Shown here: piece after piece, positions 46,434 to 59,634 of the stretch
Layout of the letters: each line of letters starts with the position of its first letter
How positions within the stretch are numbered: the stretch's first letter is position 1
Assembly: GCA_024516035.1 (NCBI GenBank)
Contig: CM044962.1
Coordinates: 3,828,633 to 3,892,632, forward strand
DNA: 64,000 nucleotides
Origin: Bactericera cockerelli
Lineage: Eukaryota > Arthropoda > Insecta > Hemiptera > Triozidae
Direction: 5' to 3'
Made by a program: the position numbers and the translations under genes
Notes under the pieces: model-generated
The model's database searches: none
Told to the model about the DNA's origin: nothing
The model's input: the letters and a program-made list of their open reading frames with translations, nothing else

Positions 46434-46679
46434 CATATTTGTGTTAATCACGATGTGATGTCACAATTACTCAAATTTGCTTCGCTTTACTCGGGACTCG
46501 AACCACCAACCTCCAGGTTACAAGTGCACCGACTCATCGATCAAGCTACTGAGGTCGGTAATTTATTTCTACCTGTTATAATAGCAGATCTGTTTGCGAA
46601 TCGCACATCACTACCAAATCGGTTGGAATGTCGACCTTCAATGGAACTTCAGTAAGACAGAAACCAATATGGAAAGCCA

Positions 46680-46905
46680 ATCACACATGATTATATGAAC
46701 TTGTCAAGTGTGGTATAACAAGGAAAACTATGTGAGTAGGAGAATAGAAAGATTTGAAATAGGTGGGAAAAGAAAGAGAGGAAGACCAAACATGAGAAGG
46801 ACCTAAAAGAGAAAAACTGAAGAAAAGAGGACGCGCAAAATAGAAAGATATGGAAGGAAAGGGGATTCATGGAACAAAAACTCATGCTGGGTGAGGTTCC
46901 TCTCA
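46680..46905 (+). pseudogene. Possible degraded LINE ORF2 end
   Basis: It contains GGKRKRGRPNMRRT in a broken frame, like the G-x-R-x-R-G-R-P motif near the end of several LINE reverse transcriptases. It is A/G-rich, which weakens the call. Confidence 0.4.
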
Positions 46906-47644
46906 CCTCCGTGATATAGGTATCGGTGCCTATATCACGGACACGGAATTAAAGTTATCATATTTAATCACTTTCGTGATGTCACAACTACTCAAACTCG
47001 CTTTGCTAAATCTTCGTTGAAACCGGGACTTGAACCACCGACCTCTAGTTTACAAGTTCGCCGCCTTATCGATCAAGCTACTGAGGTCGGTGGTCAGGGA
47101 CACGAAATTATTATTATTATTACTAGAAACTGTGATATTCTGGTGGCCGCACCCATAAGTGAACCACCTATCTAACGCCATAGAATACTGGAAACTGGAT
47201 TCTGGTGTAGGAAAGGCGAGCACTTGTGATTGGTGGGTTCCTGAATCTATTGACATTTTGCAAGCTCAGTAACTTGAAGAAATGACATTTCCGTTATTTG
47301 CATTTATTTATCTCTCTGCAACTGTAATATGCAACTGTGATAATGTACAATTTATTATTATTATTAAAATCCTAGCCACTTTTTTATATACCTATCAATA
47401 ATTAATTATGTACCTTTTTGTGTTTGTTTTTGTAAAAAAAAAAATATTTTTTTGCTCCGATTTCATTTTTTTTTTCATATTTCTGGACGTTTCATAACCT
47501 CTTGAGCAACTTTGTTTTCTTTTAATTTTGACATATTTCAAATTTGACTTTTGATACATCTATTTCGTTTGTGTTAAGTATTTGTGATAATTATAGGGCC
47601 ATGCCTCGGGTGCCATGCCTATGTAATAATAATTATATTATGAT

Positions 47645-47945
47645 AATAATAATAATATCGCCTTTTATTATACAACCCAAAAGACTTAAGAGTCCCATTA
47701 TTCCAGCAGTAAGCCCAAGACGTATTATTATGTGGTCGAAATCGCAAATGGAAGAATAACTTGTCATGTCCCTGTGAACGCTCTGTGGTAAAGGCGGAAC
47801 TCTGTGAATCCAAAGATTCCAGAGGTCGTGGGTTCGAAACCCAGCCGGGACAGGACAAGTTATTATCCTACCATTTGGGATTTTGATCACAATTCTTACC
47901 ACTTAATAGTCCTAATCGGGCAGTATAAATAAGGTGATATCATTA
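47645..47945. repeat. Head-to-head inverted pair of SINE family D
   Basis: A minus-oriented copy (47645-47768) that has lost most of its tRNA head abuts a plus-oriented full copy (47772-47945). The bodies can pair as a hairpin of about 110-120 bp per arm with some mismatches. Confidence 0.7.
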
Positions 47946-48459
47946 TTATAGCCCATAGGTCAGATTAGGTGCAAGATTTACTATGTAATTTTCTTGCGTC
48001 TGTTTTTTTTATTTTTCCTCTGGCCACCGCCCTGTTTTGGCGAGGAAATATAGGTGCCATTTAGAAATAGGTGCTATTTCAGACATTGTTAGCTGCGCTA
48101 TGGCGCACCCAGCCCATCCTGTTCCTAGGTTAGAACGTCCTTCATTGGCTGGACAGGTAGGATTAGAATGTTAGAAAGAGAAAACCAGAAAAGAATTGAA
48201 TAGAATGTTTAACGTAATTATAAGTAATGACGGAACGAATAATACGTACGTACATTTAAAACTATACGCAATATAAAACGATACGAAAAATCTAGATTGA
48301 AAACAATACGTTAAGCCCACAGGGGTACAACAAAAATGACCTTAAATTTCATTTCAATACTATTAAAATAATGATATGTAATAACTTTCGTTGGTTTCCT
48401 GAATGAATATAATTTTAAATTTATAGTTAAAAAACTCATTCACAGTCTTATGTGGAAGG

Positions 48460-48975
48460 CCATCAAAACAGCAAGAAATTAAAGAAGGAGAATGAGAAGG
48501 AGAGAAAAGAGAAACGAGAAGAAGAGAGAGAAAAGAGAAACGAAGAGAAGAAAGAGAAACGAAGAGAACATATAAGAAGAAAGAGAGAAACGAAGAGAAG
48601 AGAGAGAAAAGAGAAAGAAAGAGAACATATTATAGTGAAAAAGAAAGAATCGAAGAGAACAGATAATGAGAAAGAGAGAAAGAGTCTCCTATTTGCGAGC
48701 GAAGAGAGAGAGAGAGAGAGAGAGAGATGAGAAAGAAAGAGAAGATAGAGAGAAAGAAAGAGAAGAGAGAGAGAAAGAAAGAGAAGAGAGAGAGAAAGAA
48801 AGAGAAGAGAGAGAGAAAGAAAGAGAAGAGAGAGAGAGAAAGAAAGAGAAGAGAGAGAGAAAGAAAGAGAAGAGAGAGAGAAAGAAAGAGAAGAGAGAGA
48901 GAAAGCAAAGAAAAACGAAGAGAAATAAAGAGAGCGAGAGAAAAGTAAGAGAGCAAGAGAAAGAGAGAGAAAAAA
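48460..48975. repeat. 500-bp polypurine GA/GAAA tract
   Basis: Almost pure A/G on the plus strand, with a roughly 20-bp periodic core (gagagagaaagaaagagaa) at 48716-48904. Long frames on both strands are low-complexity artefacts. Such mirror-like tracts can form triplex DNA. Confidence 0.85.
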
Positions 48976-49834
48976 AATGATGTCAAATAAAATCACGGCG
49001 GAAAAAAAAATCTTCAGACTGAAACTACTCTGATGCAAAAAAAATCAATCAGTTCGGGACTCGAACTCAGAACCTTGCGTCTGAGAGCCGACCATGAGAC
49101 CACTGGGCTAAACCCACACGAGCCTGGCATTGACTCCAGCCTCCAACAGGAGTGCATGAGAGAGTGGGCTAAGTCTAGATTCTAGGTCCAAGTGGCAAGT
49201 CTCTATGTATTCTGTGTATGTTATCCCATGTAAAATTCCACTTATACATAATGTACTTGTACAATTATGTACATGAACATTTGTAAAGAATTATGGACAG
49301 CCTTAATATAGTGCACTGGTAGTCAAGTGGTTACCGCGCTAGTCTGGTAATCCAGGTAGCGTAGGGATCCGTTGGTTCGAATCCCACCCCGTGCATTAAT
49401 TTTTTCTCATTAAAAAAAAGGTTAATAATAATAAAGGTCAATAAAAACTATATGGTCTTCTACCTTTTTTACATATGTAAATATTATTTACACTTTACAT
49501 AACTTATCTGTTTCTTTAGTTCAGTTAGGCTCTTAAAAGGGTTGGGTTGAAGAGATTGCCGCAGGCAATAACCTCCCCTTTAGGTAGAACATTAGCTTTA
49601 TTTTCTTCTTGTTTCTTTGTTCAAGCTATTTATTTTATTTTTTCAATTTATATTGTAAATATGTACTTGGTCTATGCCTGATAGAGTCTAGAGTTATCAT
49701 GTTTGTGTTAATCACTTTTGTGATATCACAACTACTCAAAATCGCTTTACTCTAAATCTACGTTGAAACTGGGACTTGAACCATCGACCTCCAGGATACA
49801 AGTCCGCTGCCTTATCGATCAAGCTACTGAGGTC

Positions 49835-52800
49835 TTTACCTTATAGAGGATCAATATAATAATAATAATAACTTACAGGATAAGTAGATTAAGTTGTAAA
49901 GAATAAGTATGCAGACTATTGCAGACACTGAATAGTTTTAATAGAGCGATAACAGTTGATGTTGATAGAAAAAACCTTTCAGTCAACTTTTTTCCTGTAG
50001 AGGCGAGTTGAACCCACGTCCCAATGATTGCCAAACCCGTGGGCCGGTGGTGCAGTGGTGTAAAGCCTGTTACAGCAGGGGTTCGAATCCCTGCTGACAA
50101 ATTATATTTAATCCCTACGAACTCTTTTGTATCCAAATTTGATTGATATTTCAGATTTCACATTTCAAAAAGTTATCGCGTAGCCGTCCGTATTACAATT
50201 TTGGTGACAAAATGATGGTGTTTGGTTTCATTGGTTTATTGGTATAGGTACGTATCAAATTCTCTTCCATATACAAAAATTGGTATCAAAAATTTAGACC
50301 ATACAATATCTCACATTCCACAATGACGTCGTTGGAATTCGAGAAAAAGGTGAATTGATGGTGTTTGAGGTGTCGGGTATCAAATTATTCATTAATTTGG
50401 TGGTCTCAAATTCTCGTCCATAGAAAACAATTTTTCTTAAAATAATCCTGGTTAGGACTATGGCAAAAAAAAACATAAAAAAAAAACATTCGATATCTCA
50501 ACCTTCTCAAGTAACTCAAGATATGGTCGAAGGTACGTTAAAACCATCGAGTTTGTTATTTGAATGCTCGACCAAACCTGACAGTCATATCAGACATAAA
50601 AGAGAAGCTATCTTCTTTTCGACATGGCATTGTAGTCACTAGAGTGCTTTCTCTTACATTCAAGTTATGTATGTTCAATATGTATACATAAGAAATCTAT
50701 GTATGTATATCAGGCACATCACATTCAGTCACAATGTATTAACTTGGCATATAGTCGAACCTGGATATAAGAGAAAAATGTACTAGATCCCATAGGAAGT
50801 ATTACTAGCAGGTCACTATACCATAGCTAGGACTACTAGATCCCATAGGAAGTAGAACTTACAGGTCACTATATACCATAGCTATTTGTATCCTGGTCCC
50901 ATAGCTGAACGCGTGCTACACCTCATGTATGTACTTAGACATCCTGCTGACCTGCTGACAAGGGGACGTCATGCTATGCCTATGCTTAATTGAGTACAGT
51001 ATATACTTAGGTCAGTATATACAGTACATACTGACCAGGATCCTGAGTAGGCGACCAGGATGATTCATTAGTCCGTTCTAGGAGGCACCTATACATTAGG
51101 GGGGGTTCACATTATTTTATCTGAATGTTAACCCCGGTTCCGTGGAAGAGAAAGCCACAGGCTTTAACCTCGCCCCTTGGTTCACTACATATTCAATTTT
51201 TTTTCATGTTATATTTTGTTGAATGTATCAAGTAGTTGACCAATAAAGTGTTAAATAATAATAATAATAATAACCCCAAAGTATGCCCGTCGCCGGCGAA
51301 ATTCCGCAACTAGCTCTTTTTTAAAATATTCAATTTCTTTATTTCACATGTAACTTTACATACTGGGTTTACATAACAAGGGTTGGGTGGAAGAGATTGC
51401 CACAGGAAACAACCCCGCCCTTTAGGTAGGACATTAGCTTTATACTCTTTTTTTCTTGTTTCTTTGTTCAATCTGTTTATTTTTTTAAATATAATTTGAT
51501 TGAATTAGACTGTGTATATTTTGTCTTACCAAATAAAGCATAATATAATTATAATAATACATATATACATCACCGAGTCGACTGCTAGATAATGTTCAGT
51601 TTATTCCTTTTAAGACGCAATTCTCTTGGATTCGGAGGTTTTATATAATTATGTTTTATAGAAAAGGGGGTCAACACACATATACAGTTTTTTTGATATC
51701 TTCAATTTTATTTAGACAAAAAAACCCAAAGTCAAATATTGATTTTGGTCCTTTTTCGTTTCCTCTCATGTTAAACGTTAAAAAAATTTGAAATCTCAGT
51801 ATAAGGTGTTATTGATCAAGCTACCGAGGTCGGTTGTGTATTTTTCTGCGAAAGAATGATTTTCTAATTGATTTTCGGTGACCCTACGCTACATTCAACG
51901 CGCTATCGCATCGCTATCAAACAAGTGTGTGTGTGTGTGTGTGTGTTGTGTGATGAATTATTCACCAGGTGAGGTGAGGTGGTATTTATTTCATCCGGAA
52001 GTAGGACGTGTGCCACTAAACTATTGAGATGGAGTATATGGAGTATTATAACAACAACAATAGCAACAACAACATATACCACTTGGGCTGTATGGATTGT
52101 CTAACGGTGCAGCTAGATCATATACGTATTAATTATTTATGCAGGCTATCCGATTTGAATCGACCTCAGTACTAATAATAATATTCCAGATATTCGTCCT
52201 GCTGGAAAACTGTCGCTGCTCAGAAGATTCCTCTCTCACTCATCTTTTTCTCTGTCTTATGGCGCTTGAGCAGGGTCGACGTTGTTCAACCTCATGGTTG
52301 AGGTTGATTGGTTTTGGCACATTTCTTACGGCTGGATGCCCTTCCTAACGCCAACGATTTTATTTGATTTTACGTCCTGGATTAGGACGGGGTTTTACCC
52401 ACCATTCGGTGGGAATCGTACCAGCTACCCACATTAACCTCACCCAGCCTAGGTAGGGCCGGAAATGCCAGTGTCACATGTAGACGCTTGTGGCCTGTGT
52501 TGTAGCCTATCCATCCCGTAGTATGCCTCCCGTCTGATGGGCGAGAAGTGACACAATACTTCCCAATTAGGTGCTGGGTCAACACGAGCGCACCGGAAGG
52601 TATCCCTTACAAACAAATTGTAACCAAATTAAGAATACAAATTTTTGTCGGCACGGGGGATCGAACCCCATGGCAAATTGATATAATGATTACTTTTTCA
52701 ATTTATTAATTTATAATCTACAATTTAACATCACAAATACAATTTTAGTTAGTAAATTGATTGAAAAAGTTAATGAAAATGACATGAGGGAGAAGGCATC

Positions 52801-53909
52801 CATAGATGGCACTCCCATTGGGCAGACAATTTGCTGAGGAATGATTACTGAACTACCAGAATTAACTTTAAAAAAAAAAATGCTACGTTCAAATGTATCT
52901 ATTTTAATACCGGGGGAAAAAATTGTATTTTGCTTTTTATATATCAAACAAACTGTTACATAATTCACTTTAAAATTAATAATTCAGCTGAAAAGAAAAA
53001 TATTTGAACTCGTTTTATTTAATTTAATTAAGCTTATAGAATAAAAATGTTATTTAAAAAAAACCGCGATCTAAAGTCGAACTCACGATTTTCGAACTGT
53101 TTAGACACACGAGACAGGATCTGCCTTCTAGCCGATATCACACAAGACTGAGCCAATATCTCCTAGATTGTGCCAATGCCAATCCAAGGAATGCCAGTCC
53201 GAATCCACTAACAGAGAGTTAGTCCCGGGACCTTGCGTTCATTCATAAATGAGTTGTTTGGAAATAAGGTGTTTGGAAATAAGGTATCGTATTTAAGAGT
53301 TACAAACGTGATGTCACATTTTTACTTTCCTTATCCTACTATAATAAGGAAAGTATTGTATTCGTAGAAAGTTTGACCTTGCTTGTTTTTTTTTTTTCAT
53401 ATTTCTGGACGAATCATAGCCTCAGGATACCAAAATAGTTGATTTCGGCAAATGGTCCGTGCGTCCGTGTGTAAACACAATATCTGAAGAACGGTAAGAG
53501 ATAGAGACTTGAAATTTGGTATTTTGTACACCACACGAACCACGAAACTTGGTTGAAATCGGCCATATTCTGCGGCCGCAGGGCCGCTTTTTTTAATTCG
53601 TTAAAGATACAAAAAAGTTCGAGACCACCATTTTCGTAGAATGAAAAAATAATAGGGGATAGCTGATATCATTTTTTTGATATCTTGAACTTTTTGGAAC
53701 CAGGCCCCAATTTATCGGTATTTTCGAGGGTCCCGCTTAGTCCAACTTCTTTACGATTCATCCTAGATGGGGGTTGTGACATATCAAATCCAATGATTTT
53801 AAGGTGCTGATTACGAATTTGACACCGATTTTCAACTTACTGCGACCGTTGACTCACCAGTAGCGTTGATTTTGTGTGGTGTCACAACAGAAATATCCGT
53901 ATTACTATA
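49835..53909. other. Intron segment with scattered repeats
   Basis: Contents: a tRNA-like head at 50037-50100, family F (51140-51272), an (ATT)n-ended repeat (51380-51550), (GT)n at 51926-51948, SINE bodies at 52270-52680, and an interspersed repeat at 53330-53785. The rest is AT-rich with no supported gene. Confidence 0.5.
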
Positions 53910-56695
53910 CAGGGTGGACCAAAAAAACGTTTACACCCGTTAATGGTAGATTACTGACAACATTTCCAGCCCGGATCTGCAATCCGTTTTTTCGGATTCG
54001 ACTTTATAACTGCACAAAGTGATTTTTTGCAACTTTCTGAAAAAGTCCGACTTTAGCTTATTTTTCAGGTCAGAACTATTTTCCTGATAAAGATGAGTTG
54101 ATTCTGAACAATTCTGCAGAAAGCCAACAAAATTTCGATGTTTCTAGCTACACTACTTTGTTTTTTACGGTTTGGTTTCGCATCTTTTTTGACACCTGAA
54201 TAGAAAAAAAATTCTCACGTAAGTTTTTTACACTTTGAAACACTCAAGATTTGCCCGAGCAAATTTTGGCACAGACCCGGGCAAGTTTGATAAAAGTTGG
54301 CGGCCAACCCAAGGATGCTAAAAAATAATTTTACGTTTTTTTATTACGTGATCTTCTGGGAAAACGAACCAGGTAAGTCTCAAAAAATGATGTTCAAAAT
54401 CTTAAAAGTGTTGACCGTGTAGAGTCGTCTTGTACTCAAAGAGTAATATTAGCTAATTTATGTCTGATAATTATTTTCCTTGGAATTAATTAAAGGCCAG
54501 TCAAATGTATGATTGTTTGTTTCTCGATGATAGTTTTCAAGCATATTTTTCTGCATTCTATGAAATATTATCTTTAAACTTCTTGAGTTTTTTTTTTAAG
54601 TACAAGTTACATAATTATTATTATTCGGATGCTGAAATGGCAGATATGCATTTAGCATATGGAGCTGCCAACAGGAACATTTGGGATCACGTGAAAAACA
54701 TAGTTTACGAAATACCAGTGGAGACGCAAGAGTAGCAGAATCTGGTAGCAAGAATCCTGTTGGCATTCGATGACCTGACAGAAAAACCTGGAATCTTCCG
54801 CAACATTCGACGGAACATGATGAAGAGGTTCAACCTTTGCATCCAGGAAGGTGGACGCCACTTCCAACAGTTCCTGTAAGGGAATTGAGAAGGGAGAGAG
54901 AGAGAGCGAAAGAGAGAGAGAGAGGCAAGAAGGTAGAAGGTAGAGGGACAGTTCTGAGTTAGAACTAAGGTACTAAAGTCACCATTGGTTACAAAAATTT
55001 GTGTGAGGAGAATCCATAGTGTGTACTATGGCTAAATAATAAATGGCAACAGTCTTTTTTATTTTGTAGTCAGAAGTCACCGTGGCCGAGTGAGTTAGCG
55101 CGCTAGCCATTGCACGCACGGTGACCTGGGTTCGATCCCCAGCGGGACAGGATTTTTTCTGCTCTTGTTCGGGGTCCACTCATACCTCGTGATGAAAAAT
55201 GAGTAGCTGCTTAAATGTGAGCAGCGACCAGTGGCGGAATTATAGGCAAAAATAAGATATTAGGATATTAAAAGATATGGTAAAGTCCTATAATTCGGCG
55301 CTGCCCACTAAAAATTGTGATATAATAACACAAAGAAACACATTTATTTATTTATTTATTTTTATTTTGTAGTCATGAATTTCTTAGGTGCGTTAATTTC
55401 TTGCTGGCTCTGGCGTTCGGACCGGGGTGGGATCTTCCGCATGGCAAGTGACTAGCTTACCACTGAGCTAATCGTGCGCTTCTAATCGTTTCTCATTGAA
55501 CATACTAACACAAAATGTTTTTTTTTTTTAAATACCTTTTTGTTTATATCAAAATATTATAAAACATAATAAAGACTGCAAAAGTTTATTAATTTTACAA
55601 AATATTATTTTGTTTTTTTTTCAAGATTTCTATTAAGAGTTGGCAATCGATAAATATTTGTTATTTAATTAGTATTGTTTATGATAGAAGAACCTACCTA
55701 CCTGGCTTCATTTCATAAACTCTATTTTCGTTAGGAAAATCTAGTTTTTTTTTCTCTCGTAGGGAAGCATAAGAAAAACCATCCTTACTTTATCAAGGCA
55801 GTCTCTCAGGGGCTTACATGAATAATAATGTGTATTGTGATACAAATAGTATCTGATATAACTCAATTTACAGATGGTATTACCCTCAAAAAAACCATAA
55901 GCTGTTGGTGTTACAACAGGTCAGATACAGGTATGAATAAAATATTCCATCAGATTTTTTTATATTTAAAATAGTATTGACCACCGAGAATTGAACCTCG
56001 GTCACCCGACTGACACTCTTAGCACTACCACATTTAGCTAACACCACTGACAATCTGACAAGCACGAAAATTATCATTTGAATTTTCTTAAACTGGCTGA
56101 TGAAGGCATGTGAGACCGCGGTATTCAAAAAAAGCAATGTAAACAATTTTGGTAAACAATACAAGACGCCCTTACACAGTCTACAGCTAGAAAACTCTTA
56201 GGATTTTTGATGAGTTTTTGGCAAACATCTAATAATTTTTCCCAGAAGATCCGTGATAAAAAATCGTAAAATTATTTTTTAGCATCCTCGGGGCGGCCGC
56301 CAACTTTTATCAAACTTGCCCATGTCTGTGCCAAAACTTGTTCGGACAAATGTCGAGTGTTTTATGTAGTAAAAAAGTTTTTTCGTGTGTTTTTTTTTCT
56401 GTTCAAGTGTAAAAAAATATGACAAACCAAACCGTAAAAAACAAAGTAGTGTAACTAGAAACTTCGAAATTTTATTGGCTTTCTGCAGAATTGTTCAGAA
56501 TCAACTCATCTTTAACAGGAAAAAAGTTCTGACCTGAAGAATAAGCTAAAGTCGGACTTTTTCAGAAAGTTGCAAAAAATTACTTTGTGCAGTTATAAAG
56601 GCGAATCCGAAAAAACGGATAGCAGATCCGGGCTGGAAATGTCGTCAGTAATCTACCATTAACGGGTGTAAACGTTTTTTTGGTCCACCCTGTAG
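53910..56695 (+). mobile_element. Long-TIR mariner-like element, copy 2
   Basis: It has the same structure and TA flanks as the copy at 37031. The transposase fragment (54630-54880) has an in-frame TAG (54733-54735). Relative to copy 1 it has 24 bp more in that region, and a SINE (55073-55358) that copy 1 lacks. Confidence 0.85.
55073..55358 (+). mobile_element. SINE family C, full-length, with 17-bp target duplication
   Basis: The insertion is bounded by tttttattttgtagtca (55056-55072 and 55359-55375). The empty site is preserved in the sister element at 38172-38188. The head is tRNA-like (GTGGCCGAGTGAGTTAGCG, GGGTTCGATCCCC) and the 3' end is an (ATTT)n tail. It is 286 bp long. Other copies: 10181-10462 (+), 12706-12936 (-), 1921-2045 (- fragment), 58273-58365 (+ fragment). 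Confidence 0.9.
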
Positions 56696-56999
56696 ATGTA
56701 TTTTTTTTTTCTCAAAAATTCATGAACTGGGTGGGATTCGAACCAAACCAAACCTACGCTACCTGGATTTCCAGACTAGCTCGTTAAACACTTGCCGACC
56801 GGTGCACTACAAATTAAGCATTTTACATTTAAAAATGGGTGTAGCCTCGTAAACACAACTCTTGGATTACCAGACTAGCGCGTTAATCACTTGACTACCA
56901 GTGCATCTAGGAGATATTACATTATATTTTTTGTATATATGATATTTTTCTCTTGTTTCTTTTCCAATGTTAAAATTATGTGTCTTTTCTGTTTCATTT

Positions 57000-57240
57000 G
57001 TAGAAACATACGAATTGATGGAACCATTGAAAACAGCTGCCCAAACTGCAAAAGACCACCACATGATGTTGTCCACACATTTCACTGTCCAGCGAAACCT
57101 ACCATTTTGGAAGTAAAATACTTTCAGACACCCAAAAAGAACTTCAGGGGGATTAAATATAAAAAAACCTCGCCAGATGCATTAATCTCGCCTGGTGATT
57201 ACCTTCCACTAAAGAGTGTTATTACTATCAGATATTATCG
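57000..57240 (+). pseudogene. LINE ORF2 C-terminal zinc finger joined to a SINE-B-like tail
   Basis: The frame encodes SCPNCKRPPHDVVHTFHCPA, the C-x2-C...H-x3-H-x-C type element ending many Jockey/CR1-like ORF2 proteins. About 60 bp later comes the sequence that ends SINE family B (cgcctggtgattaccttcca then tta repeats). Confidence 0.6.
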
Positions 57241-57399
57241 GAAGTAAAATGTAAAATGAAATAAATTCCTTCCTTCCTACCTTCCTGTACCAAAAAAATA
57301 ATTAAACAGTAGATGCTGCACAGTTCCTTGATCTCAAGCCTAGTATACGTGCACAATTTATTCTGTACATGAACATGTGAAGAATTATTGACAGCCCTA

Positions 57400-57620
57400 A
57401 TATAGTGCACTGGTAGTCAAGTGGTTACCGCGCTAGTCTGGTAATCCAGGTAGCGTAGGGATCCGTTGGTTCGAATCCCTCGCAGTGCATGAATTTTTCC
57501 TCATCAATTTCAGTTTGTGACCACATAATAACAGGACTCAGAGGGTTAGGTGGTAGAAAATGCTTTGTCCATTAACATCGATTGGTGGTCACCTTCGACT
57601 AAAGAGTTTTATTATTACTT
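57400..57620 (+). mobile_element. SINE family B, full-length
   Basis: This copy has a complete head with a pairing acceptor stem and the full 3' tail. Confidence 0.75.
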
Positions 57621-57789
57621 GAAAATATATTGCATCAGAAATTATCGGTATAAAATGTAAAATGAAACGAAATAAATTTCTTCCAAGGAAGGAAAATTCC
57701 AAAAATATTGTACCACAAAAAAAAAAATCAACCAGTAAAAATCAACACAGTTCCTAGATCAAGATGACTATAGTAGAGATGACGGTGAG

Positions 57790-57960
57790 TGATGCTACAA
57801 CAACATCAACAACTACAATAACAACAACAATAACAAGACCAACAACAACAACAACAAGACCAACAACAACAAAAACAAGACCAACAACAATAACAACAAC
57901 AACAACAAGACCAACAACAACAACAACCAAAAGACCAACAACAAAAACAACACACGACGG
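57790..57960. repeat. (AAC)n-rich tract
   Basis: acaacaacaacaagacc-type repeat, giving a Thr-rich frame on plus and a Cys-rich frame on minus; both are artefacts. Confidence 0.75.
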
Positions 57961-58669
57961 GCATGTAACACAACCCAGGTGAGAACGGACCAGCGCCCAC
58001 CTTGTAACGCTTCACCGCCCGTCCTGACCCTCACCTTACACTACGTCACACCATCAACACGCCAGCCAGACAGTGGCAATGTGGGGCTAAGCCCAGGCTA
58101 AGTGAGGTTAATGTGGGTAGCAGGTTTGTGAGTTTCCTGCGAATGGAGGGTAACACCCCCGTTGTGATATGACCATGCAGTTGCAGCGACGTTAAACCCC
58201 CAAATAAAAAATGGATCAAAGAGAAATTGAGCTTTTTTCCAGGTTCGAGAAAAAATCTCGATATAAGAACAACTGAAGTCACCGTGGCCGAGTGAATTGG
58301 CGGGGCATTGCACGCATGGTGACCTGGGTTCGATCCCCAGCCGGGCAGGATTTTCTCTGCTCTATACTTTTTTTTACAAGATTTGTGCTTGTTTGTTTTT
58401 AAAATTGAACCAAATCGAGTTGGGTATTGGATGAAAGGTCTCGATGTCTTCATGCTTGATATACCATTTATAATACGATATTAGAATTTGTGTGAGGTTT
58501 ACAGTTCACAGAACAACTAGAAAATATATAAAGCACCTAATATTAATCGAATATTAAAATTATGATTATGCGATTGCGGGGTCCACTCATACCTCGTAGA
58601 TTTATTTATTTTTATTTCATAGCCTTTTTTATTCGAACCAACAGTCACAATATGGTTTTTCTTAAGGCT

Positions 58670-58880
58670 ATGAGCGCGCGATTAGCTCAGTGGTTAAGCA
58701 CTCGCTTGCCATACGGAAGGTCCCGGGTTCGATCCCCCGTGCCGGCAAAAAAATAATTATTAATTTGGTTACAATTGTTTGAAAGGGATATCTTCCGGTG
58801 CGCTTGTGTTGACCCAGCACCTAAATGGAAATTATTGTATCACTTCCCGCCCATCACAAGCGTCTACAGTAGCTCCTGTT
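58670..58880 (+). mobile_element. tRNA-headed SINE family L
   Basis: The head is GATTAGCTCAGTGGTTAAGC with GGGTTCGATCCCC; the body has ggtgcgcttgtgttgaccca. A reverse copy with a closely matching body lies at 52490-52680. The acceptor stem does not pair well, so it is not called as a functional tRNA gene. Confidence 0.6.
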
Positions 58881-59173
58881 TCATGGCTACGAAATAAAAA
58901 GAAAGGTACTGGTGCACTGGTAGTCAAGTGTTTAAGGCGCTAGTCTGGTAATCCAGGTAGCGTAGGGATCCGTTGGTTCGAATCCCACCCAGTGTACGAA
59001 TATAATAATAAGACTCTGAGAGGGTTAGGTGGTAGAAAATGTTTGAGCATTAACCTCGCCTGGTGGTTACCTTCCACTAAAGAGTATTATTATTTTTATA
59101 AAAAAGGCTGTGAAACACTCATCTTAAAAAAAAAAAAAATGAGTCGCTTGAGGTCCATGTTGCATGGATATCG

Positions 59174-59634
59174 CTAGTAATCGAAGAGGACACAAAGACA
59201 AGGATTTAAACTGCACAAGATCCTGTAGAGGACAGTAATCGAAGAGGACACAAAGACAAGGATTTAAACTGCACAAGATCCTGTAGAGGACAGTAATCGA
59301 AGAGGACACAAAGAGAAGGATTTAAACTGCACAAGATCCTGTAGAGGACAGTAATCGAAGAGGACACAAAGACAAGGATTTAAACTGCACAAGATCCTGT
59401 AGAGGACAGTAATCGAAGAGGACACAAAGACAAGGATTTAAACTGCACAAGATCCTGTAGAGGACAGTAATCGAAGAGGACACAAAGACAAGGATTTAAA
59501 CTGCACAAGATCCTGTAGAGGACAGTAATCGAAGAGGACACAAAGACAAGGATTTAAACTGCACAAGATCCTGTAGAGGACAGTAATCGAAGAGGACACA
59601 AAGACAAGGATTTAAACTGCATAAGATCTGGACC
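59174..59634. repeat. 58-bp minisatellite
   Basis: Eight nearly identical copies of a unit containing agtaatcgaagaggacacaa and ggatttaaactgcacaagat. Low divergence implies recent expansion. No match to a myosin exon was seen. Confidence 0.88.

Noticed and set aside
48463..49038. Long Ser/Leu/Phe frames on minus and Glu/Arg/Lys frames on plus
   Set aside because: Translation of the GA-rich simple repeat; no start context, domain or splice signals.
57764..58034. Thr-rich plus frame and Cys-rich minus frame
   Set aside because: Both come from an (AAC)n tract.
58678..58747. Possible functional tRNA gene
   Set aside because: A and B boxes are present but the acceptor stem does not pair and the same body occurs at 52490-52680, so it is a SINE head.
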